Below are positions 57,554-64,000 of a DNA stretch of 64,000 nucleotides, in pieces. This stretch comes from Eubacteriales bacterium (lineage in GTDB: Bacteria > Bacillota > Clostridia > Acetivibrionales > JANLFN01): the NCBI GenBank assembly GCA_024655885.1, contig JANLFN010000001.1, positions 186,001 through 250,000 on the forward strand. The letters run 5' to 3'. The notes under the pieces were generated by a model. It saw nothing but the letters and a program-made list of their open reading frames with translations. It did not search any database and was not told where the DNA came from. The position numbers and the translations under genes were made by a program. Numbering within the stretch: position 1 is the stretch's first letter; every line of letters starts with the position of its first letter.

Positions 57554-59146
57554 TTACATAAAGCTTAGTACGGCGGGAAGATTTAAAATCAGAACTATTT
57601 TTTCCCCGCCATTGAGTTTGGCGATGGCATCTATATACCTAATATTATCATTTCCATCCAGCACTTCCGAAGCTTCTTCAAGACAACTCTTCGGAAACTT
57701 TAAAACTTCGGAAACCGAATCTATCCGGATACCTATTCTCTTGCTTCCGAACTCTACAACCAAGAACTTGGATGATTCATAAGCTGATGAATTCTCATTG
57801 AACAGTATTTTTAAATTCAGCACAGGCAGCACCTCTCCCCGAAGATTAACCATTCCGTCAATGAAGGCCGGAGCGCCGGGGAAATGAACAATATCACTTA
57901 TTCTATTGACCTCCTTCACATAATTGATCCTTATTCCGAACTCCTCCTTACCCAGCTTAAAAATAACAACATGCTCCTGGCTGTTTTCTATTTCACCCAT
58001 GTTTGGAGACATGCCCTCTGTATCCATTTTGCTATCTAAACTTAAAACACTGCTTACATCTTCATGTGAAACCAGGTTGAGCGGCTCCAGTACCATTACA
58101 AGCCTTTTTCCGCTATTCAGGCTAAAAAATCCTTTGGCATACCCGGTTCCTGAGCCCCTTTCACCGAAACTGCTGCTTTTAAATGAATCCTTCCGCACCC
58201 TCATTACCTGTGACACTTTATCAACAATAACGCCAAAGGTTAAGCTCCCGCTGTTGATAATTACAACACGGCTGTATTCCTCGGTCTGCTCACAATTCAT
58301 GCCCAGCAGTCTCCCCAAATGGATAACAGCAAGCAGCTGGTTTCTGATGGAAAGCACACCTTCAATATAACCGGCCGTGTTGGGAACCTTCATGATTTCA
58401 GGAAGCCTGATGATTTCTTTGACACAGCTAATACGGAAGGCATATTCCTCCATTCCGATATTGAATATGACAATCTGTTCTTCTTCCAAAGGCCTTTTAA
58501 TTAAATCCTGAAAATTTTTATGCGGCGCCTGCTGCTTGGAATATGCTTCAAGGTTGCCTGCATGAACAATCTTATGGGCATCCAGTATCATGATGAGCCT
58601 TTTTCCATGGTTTAGCAATAAAATGCCGTTGATCACTCCCCCGTCCATTCCTCTGATACTTCCAGGCGGATCTTTGACCATGGATTCTTCCACACTGATC
58701 ACTTCCGAAACCCTGTCAGCAACCAACCCCACCTTTTTCCCCTCAATGTCGGTAACTATAATCCTGCTCCCCTCGTTATACTCCGTATCAGCCATATTAA
58801 ACAGTTTTCGGCTGTCAATCACAGGCAGCAGCTCACCCCTCAAGCTGCATAAGCCCGTGACAAAAAATGGGGCATTGGGAACCCTGGTCATGGAAGGCAG
58901 CCGGATAATTTCTTTAACCTGGGATATTCCGAATGCAAATTCCTCTTCACCAATCCGAAAGATTACCATCTCCATTTTCTTTACTTCCATTTTTATATCT
59001 AAGGGTATCCCGGACTCCATATTCTCAGTCTTTATTGCTGAAAGCTCCGCATTCTCCTGCTTTTTTGCCTTCTGCTTCTTTACCGTCATCTCCTTTTTTA
59101 TCTTTTCAAAATGTTCATTCCTCTTCTTACTGCTCCTTCCCGGCAT
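57554..59146 (-). CDS. Triple CheW-domain coupling protein
   Basis: Three CheW repeats: VIFRIGEEEFAFGISQVKEIIRLPSMTRVP, VIFNIGMEEYAFRISCVKEIIRLPEIMKVP, VIFKLGKEEFGIRINYVKEVNRISDIVHFP. Confidence 0.95.
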   Translation of the reverse strand: MPGRSSKKRNEHFEKIKKEMTVKKQKAKKQENAELSAIKTENMESGIPLDIKMEVKKMEMVIFRIGEEEFAFGISQVKEIIRLPSMTRVPNAPFFVTGLCSLRGELLPVIDSRKLFNMADTEYNEGSRIIVTDIEGKKVGLVADRVSEVISVEESMVKDPPGSIRGMDGGVINGILLLNHGKRLIMILDAHKIVHAGNLEAYSKQQAPHKNFQDLIKRPLEEEQIVIFNIGMEEYAFRISCVKEIIRLPEIMKVPNTAGYIEGVLSIRNQLLAVIHLGRLLGMNCEQTEEYSRVVIINSGSLTFGVIVDKVSQVMRVRKDSFKSSSFGERGSGTGYAKGFFSLNSGKRLVMVLEPLNLVSHEDVSSVLSLDSKMDTEGMSPNMGEIENSQEHVVIFKLGKEEFGIRINYVKEVNRISDIVHFPGAPAFIDGMVNLRGEVLPVLNLKILFNENSSAYESSKFLVVEFGSKRIGIRIDSVSEVLKFPKSCLEEASEVLDGNDNIRYIDAIAKLNGGEKIVLILNLPAVLSFM

Positions 59147-59903
59147 TGATTCTCACCAGCCTTTCAACGATAGGATCAAATTGTTTTGAAGCTTCCCCAT
59201 CACTTTCATAAACCGTTCTTCCAAGCTTGCCTGCCTCTGCAATTCTCACTCTCCGGTGAATGGGCTCTGCCAATACATCCGCATCCGAAAAGAATTCCTT
59301 GACGAACTCAAGATTTTCCTTGCTGTCACTGGTTCTCTGGTCATACATGTTGGGTACCACCAGTGAAATCATCTGCGAATCCAGGCCTAAATCCGCCAGG
59401 TACTCATAAATATTTCCTATGGCTCTTACCGAAGCAGCCTCTACCTGAACGGGCACGATAATCCCGTCCACATAATACAACGCGGCATCATTAATTCTGC
59501 TCCTTTGGGGACCGCAATCCACTATGACGTAGTCATAGCCCATGCCTTCCAGATCTTTAAGCTTACTATTCAAATAGGATTTCACATTTGGTTCTTTCTG
59601 AAGTACAGCATTGATTTGCTCAATATTTTGGGAAGGCAGCAGATCCAGATTCTCTCTGGCATTGAGGATACACTCAAAAAGAGCTGTGCTCTCAGGGCTG
59701 AGGACCAGGTCATAAAGACTCTTTTTGTAATCTTCGGAAGTAAATCCGAGGAAAAGGCTTGCATCGTTCTGGCCGTCCATATCTATGAGCAATACCCTTT
59801 TCCCTTTGATAGCAAGGCCATGGGCAACATGTACGGCAATGGTGCTTTTTCCCACTCCCCCCTTGTTATTCAGTACCGCATATTTTAAAAGCCTTACAGC
59901 CAT
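59127..59903 (-). CDS. ParA/MinD family ATPase
   Basis: NNKGGVGKSTIAVHVAHGLA deviant Walker A; LLIDMDGQNDASLFLG; VIVDCGPQRSRINDAALYYVDGIIVP. Confidence 0.93.
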   Translation of the reverse strand: MAVRLLKYAVLNNKGGVGKSTIAVHVAHGLAIKGKRVLLIDMDGQNDASLFLGFTSEDYKKSLYDLVLSPESTALFECILNARENLDLLPSQNIEQINAVLQKEPNVKSYLNSKLKDLEGMGYDYVIVDCGPQRSRINDAALYYVDGIIVPVQVEAASVRAIGNIYEYLADLGLDSQMISLVVPNMYDQRTSDSKENLEFVKEFFSDADVLAEPIHRRVRIAEAGKLGRTVYESDGEASKQFDPIVERLVRINAGKEQ

Positions 59904-59933
59904 ATTGTTTAACCTCCTGCTATGTGCCCCAAG

Positions 59934-60401
59934 TCATATTTCAAGGCCAAGATTCAATTCAATACTCCCCAGGGATGAACTGATCTCAACCACTATTGTC
60001 TCAACCTGGCTGATATAAGCCTTCATGTTATCGCCATGTATAACTGTAGGAGGCGTAATATCTATAGCAAGATTTCGAGAGGATAATTCCATGACAGCCT
60101 GTCCGCAAACCATGTTTGTCATTTCTCCCAAAGCACTGACGGACATCTCGTCTATCTCGGCGACCTCCATCCCCATCATCATAACCGAAGCAATTTTCCG
60201 GGCAGTATCATAGGGCATGCTCAATGCCACATTTCCCTTGATATTCCCTGATAAGCCAATAATTGTAGTGAGATTGTACCTGCAAATAAAGGAATCCTTC
60301 TTGCAAATACTTCCACTGACGGTTTCTCCGGCTCCAAAGCTGGCAAAAACCCCGGTTATCGAATGAATAAAAGCACTGACATATTTTTCGTCCATATTCA
60401 C
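59934..60401 (-). CDS. CheX/CheC-like phosphatase-fold protein
   Basis: KDSFICRYNLTTIIGLSGNIKGNVALSMPYDTARKIASVMMGMEV-like sequence; SALGEMTNMVCGQAVMEL with ExxN motif. Confidence 0.85.
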   Translation of the reverse strand: MNMDEKYVSAFIHSITGVFASFGAGETVSGSICKKDSFICRYNLTTIIGLSGNIKGNVALSMPYDTARKIASVMMMGMEVAEIDEMSVSALGEMTNMVCGQAVMELSSRNLAIDITPPTVIHGDNMKAYISQVETIVVEISSSLGSIELNLGLEI

Positions 60402-60853
60402 ACTCCTTCCAAAGCGATATGAAAATCAATCTCCCCGAAACGGGTATTGTAAGACATCCGTACTGCCTTCAAATTCGGAGAAAAAATCTTGGAATTTGTT
60501 CCTGTAAAAATACTGGGAGTTGCCAACCTTAAACCAATGCCCCCAAACTTGTTATTGATTGCGGTTATAGCCCCTCCCGATGCAACATTGCAAAATTCGG
60601 CAGCTGTGAAAAGCGCAAAATCCTCGTCGTTCAGGTCAGGATCAAGTCTTGCCGCCAGCTCCATGGCAGTGTGAAAAGGCATATCAAGGAGGACCCTGCC
60701 CTTTTTTTCCCCTGTTATCCCAATAATAACAGCAACACCCTTTGATAAAATCCATCCCGGGGCCGAAGTCTCGCTCTCCAAAGTGATTGTCTTATCAAAC
60801 ATGCCCTGGAATGCTTCTCTTATGGAATTATTAAATATATTGATATACTCCAT
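60398..60853 (-). CDS. CheX/CheC-like phosphatase-fold protein
   Basis: GVAVIIGITGEKKGRVLLDMPFHTAMELAARL; FTAAEFCNVASGGAITAINNK with ExxN; overlaps the next gene by 4 nt. Confidence 0.82.
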   Translation of the reverse strand: MEYINIFNNSIREAFQGMFDKTITLESETSAPGWILSKGVAVIIGITGEKKGRVLLDMPFHTAMELAARLDPDLNDEDFALFTAAEFCNVASGGAITAINNKFGGIGLRLATPSIFTGTNSKIFSPNLKAVRMSYNTRFGEIDFHIALEGV

Positions 60854-60866
60854 ATTAACCTCCCCA

Positions 60867-61241
60867 TCATGCTGTTATCATGCTGTTTATTTCTTTTATG
60901 ACATCTTCGCCCTTGAAGGGCTTCTGCATAAAGTGGGATATCCCAATACTTCTCGCTTCATTTACCAATTCCTCATCTCCCATGGCGCTAAGCATAAGTA
61001 TTCTTGCGCCGGGATATTTGGCAAGTATCTCTTTTGAAGCAGCCAAGCCGTCCTTGATAGGCATTGTAATATCCATGGTTATAACATCGGGTATGGTCAA
61101 TTCAAATTGTTTCACCGCTTCATCTCCATTCTTTGCATGGGCACAAACCTCAATCCCATTTGCCCTTGCCGCCTTTTCAATAATCACATGAACGGCGGGA
61201 GAATCATCCACAATCATTAATCTCTTGTTGCTCATTCCCAC
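60867..61241 (-). CDS. CheY-like response regulator (receiver only)
   Basis: LMIVDDSPAVH; DVITMDITMPIKDG; MQKPFKGEDV. Confidence 0.95.
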   Translation of the reverse strand: MGMSNKRLMIVDDSPAVHVIIEKAARANGIEVCAHAKNGDEAVKQFELTIPDVITMDITMPIKDGLAASKEILAKYPGARILMLSAMGDEELVNEARSIGISHFMQKPFKGEDVIKEINSMITA

Positions 61242-61337
61242 TTCTTCCTTTCTAAAAATATTTAATATGCTATCAGGGTAAAAAATTGTTTCTCAAGCCC
61301 CCATTGCCCATGAAAAATCCACTGTCCTTCTCTCCCG

Positions 61338-63569
61338 CTAATTGCGGAGGAACTGCAGTATGTCTATGGGGTTAACGATGAGGACCACCTTCCCGTTGCC
61401 CAGCAGTGTTGAGCCGGAAATCCCCGGAATAGACGCCAGCTGACCCTCTAATGTTTTCACCACAAACTCCTGTTCACTTTTAAGCTTGTCTACAATAATT
61501 GCATATTTTTCTGCGCCGCTCGTGATTATAACGGCATTGAGTTCCTCCTTCGCATCATCTCTCTCACCTGTGAGAAAAATCCTGCAAAGCCATTCGGCAC
61601 CGATAACATCCCCTCTTAGATATGTAAAATATTTTCCGTTGAACTCGTGAATATGGCTTTTTTGAATTTTCACAGTTTCAGAAATGTATTCCAATGGGAA
61701 AATGTAGCTGTCCCCCGATGCTTCCACAATCAGTCCCCGGGAAACCGCAAGCGTCAGAGGCAATTGAATAACCATTTTTGTCCCCTTGTCCACTTCACTC
61801 TCAACGGCAATATTTCCGCCAATCTTTGCTATATTGCTTTTCACAATATCCATGCCTACTCCCCGGCCGGACACCTCGGTAATTTGTTTGGCCGTGCTGA
61901 AGCCCGGAAGGAAGATGAGATTTATTAACTGGTTACGGTTCAGCCTTTCAGCCTCTGCGCTGCTGATGAAGCCCTTTTCTATGGCCTTTCTCTTTATTTT
62001 CTCAGGGTCTATCCCCTTCCCGTCGTCCTCAATTTCAATGTATACATACTTGTTTTTGTTATACGCTCTCAATACAAGCCTCCCTGTCTCAGGCTTCCCT
62101 TTTGCCAGGCGCTCCTCCGGGCTCTCAATACCGTGATCTGCGGCATTGCGTACCAAATGCACCAGGGGGTCGCTAACCTGTTCAACGATGGTTTTATCAA
62201 TTTCGGTACTCTCACCCTCCATAACCAGGTCTATCTTTTTGCGGGTGCTCTGGGCGATATCTCTTACAATCCTGGGCATCTTTTGAAATATGGTCTTTAT
62301 TTCCACCATCCTTATGGACATAATGGCGTTCTGAAGTTCATCGGAAATTCTGTTAACGTAATCTCCAACCCGTTTTACCTCCTTGGAAATTTCAGGCAGA
62401 TCATACTCAACATTCAACTTTGTGGAAATATGCATAAATGAATTTTTAGCAATTAAGAGCTCTGAAATCATATTCATCATTTTGTCGATTTTTTCCTGGT
62501 TCACTCGGATGCTTTGGGTCACGCTACTTTTCGGTTTTGCTTCATCTTTTCTGCCTGCTTCCTGCTTTACCGCTTCCTCAGGCTTTTGCACAACATTGCC
62601 GGGCAGGGATTGAACCAGCGCCATATGTTCCGTAATCTTGTCAAGGACACCACTGTCAAGGGATTCATTGAATTCTTCCGAAGAAACGGAGTTTATAAAC
62701 AGTCTTGAATAGTCCATTACCGTATAGCTCAGATCCACCAGGCTTTTTTCAAACTTGCAGCCCCTGTCTCTGATCAGGGCCAATAAGCTTTCAAAGGTAT
62801 GGACAATCTCTGAAAATTTCTTCAAGCCCGAATAAGCAGGACTTTGAGGGGATAATGCCGCCAGATATATTCCCGTTCCGCCTTTAATGCTGTGAACAGC
62901 CCTGAACACCTCATTGATTACTTCCCTGTCATCCCCATTCCGGTCAAGTTCTATCAGCAAGTGATTTTCTATCTGCTCAATATGTTCGGTGCATTCAAGC
63001 AGGAACTGCTCCTTCATTCCTTCGGCCAGGCCTCTCCTAAACTCCTCTGTCTGGAGCACATCCAGTTCAATTTCCTCCTGTGAGGCTTCTCCCGGGTTAC
63101 TGTCTTCAACCTCCTTCTCTTCACACTTTTCACGCGCCTGCTTCAGGCTGTCCAGAACCGGCTCTTCATTCTGCTCACTATCGAAGTCCAGGTATATGGC
63201 GCCGTTTTCCTCAGTAAAGTTCCCTTCCTTTAATTTATTAAACAGTTGGACTATATAGCCATTTAAAAAGTCCACAGACAAAAGCAGGCTGTCAATAAGC
63301 TCGGCATTTACCTTTACCTTTCTCTTCCTTATGGCATCCAGCGTAAACTCCACCTCATGGCTGAGTCTTGTTATACTTGACAGCCCTACAAATGAAGATC
63401 CCCCTTTAATGCTGTGAACTCTTCTAAAAATGTTATTTAATAATTCAGCATCTTCCGAGTGGACTTCAAGCTTCAAAATTTCTTTCTCCAGCCCTTCCAG
63501 GCATTCCATCCACTCATCGATAAACATTTTCACTACATCCATATCTTCTATATAAATCCTACTGCACAT
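61338..63569 (-). CDS. cheA: CheA-type histidine kinase with two Hpt domains
   Basis: FRRVHSIKGGSSFVG and FRAVHSIKGGTGIYL; H-box/ATPase motifs LVRNAADHGIESPEER, DDGKGIDPEKI, GRGVGMDIVKSNI; C-terminal CheW domain. Confidence 0.95.
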   Translation of the reverse strand: MCSRIYIEDMDVVKMFIDEWMECLEGLEKEILKLEVHSEDAELLNNIFRRVHSIKGGSSFVGLSSITRLSHEVEFTLDAIRKRKVKVNAELIDSLLLSVDFLNGYIVQLFNKLKEGNFTEENGAIYLDFDSEQNEEPVLDSLKQAREKCEEKEVEDSNPGEASQEEIELDVLQTEEFRRGLAEGMKEQFLLECTEHIEQIENHLLIELDRNGDDREVINEVFRAVHSIKGGTGIYLAALSPQSPAYSGLKKFSEIVHTFESLLALIRDRGCKFEKSLVDLSYTVMDYSRLFINSVSSEEFNESLDSGVLDKITEHMALVQSLPGNVVQKPEEAVKQEAGRKDEAKPKSSVTQSIRVNQEKIDKMMNMISELLIAKNSFMHISTKLNVEYDLPEISKEVKRVGDYVNRISDELQNAIMSIRMVEIKTIFQKMPRIVRDIAQSTRKKIDLVMEGESTEIDKTIVEQVSDPLVHLVRNAADHGIESPEERLAKGKPETGRLVLRAYNKNKYVYIEIEDDGKGIDPEKIKRKAIEKGFISSAEAERLNRNQLINLIFLPGFSTAKQITEVSGRGVGMDIVKSNIAKIGGNIAVESEVDKGTKMVIQLPLTLAVSRGLIVEASGDSYIFPLEYISETVKIQKSHIHEFNGKYFTYLRGDVIGAEWLCRIFLTGERDDAKEELNAVIITSGAEKYAIIVDKLKSEQEFVVKTLEGQLASIPGISGSTLLGNGKVVLIVNPIDILQFLRN

Positions 63570-63587
63570 AATTTTCACTCCTTAGCC

Positions 63588-63956
63588 CTAAAGAAGCATT
63601 TTGATGGTTGCAACCAGTTTTCCGGGGTCGGTGGGTTTTACCATATGGATGCCGGAACCCAGTTCTGCTCCGGCGCAGCCGGGTTTATACTCTTCTTCGG
63701 TAGAGACTATGATAATGGGAATATGGATTCCCTGTTCTTGCACATTTCTTATTAATTCATAGCCATCCATTTTGGGCATATTTATATCCGTCACAAGCAG
63801 CTGGTAGTCTCCGGCAAGCAATTTTTCCAGTGCAACCGCGCCATTTTCCGCCGTTCCTACCTGATAGCCAAACATTTTTATAATATAGCTGTGAAAATTT
63901 CTGACCATTTCAGAGTCGTCAACAACCAAGATTTTCTTTTTGCCGTTCTGCTTCAT
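63588..63956 (-). CDS. CheY-like response regulator (receiver only)
   Basis: KILVVDDSEMVRNFHSYI; QLLVTDINMPKMDGYELI; HMVKPTDPGKL. Confidence 0.93.
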   Translation of the reverse strand: MKQNGKKKILVVDDSEMVRNFHSYIIKMFGYQVGTAENGAVALEKLLAGDYQLLVTDINMPKMDGYELIRNVQEQGIHIPIIIVSTEEEYKPGCAGAELGSGIHMVKPTDPGKLVATIKMLL

Positions 63957-64000
63957 TCCGGTTCCTCCCCCTCCCCTCACTTTGGCCTGGAATATACGAT

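Noticed and set aside
1-64000. CRISPR array, prophage, transposase or classic defence island
   Set aside because: No spacer-repeat array, phage structural genes, transposase ORF or restriction/toxin cassette was recognisable; the XerC-type recombinase looks chromosomal.

Overview
This 64-kb window looks like Firmicutes/Clostridia chromosome: sporulation genes, Clostridia-style gene order and moderate A+T (taxon is inferred). Almost all large ORFs match well-known families. In order they are: a XerC/D-type recombinase; a B12-binding radical SAM protein; trmD-rimM-khpA-rpsP-ffh-ylxM; a UPF0182 protein; ftsY-smc-spoVS-like-rnc; the fatty-acid synthesis cluster (fabF, acpP, fabG, fabD, fabH, plsX, fapR); pgsA-rimO; an acyl-CoA dehydrogenase/etfB/ferredoxin-fused etfA operon; recX-recA-murJ-cinA; an ACT-PaaK-IorB-IorA cluster; an LctP-type permease; a beta-CASP MBL protein; tRNA-Tyr, murD and tRNA-Leu; cheR, ndk, speD, cwlD and a YjbQ protein; a LysM/SleB hydrolase behind a c-di-AMP (ydaO-type) riboswitch; and a chemosensory cluster (triple-CheW, ParA, two CheX-like, two CheY, dual-Hpt CheA). 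The best observations are: (1) a FapR-like operator upstream of the acyl-CoA dehydrogenase/Etf operon, matching the site upstream of fapR at 17/19 positions with similar promoter spacing; (2) the ParA-containing chemosensory cluster, which has no receptor or CheB in view; (3) a frameshifted, truncated second PaaK copy; (4) a small palindromic repeat with AAGGGGACA/TGTCCCCTT ends, in three intergenic copies; (5) several decayed coding remnants. I found no clearly unprecedented defence-type or mobile system.
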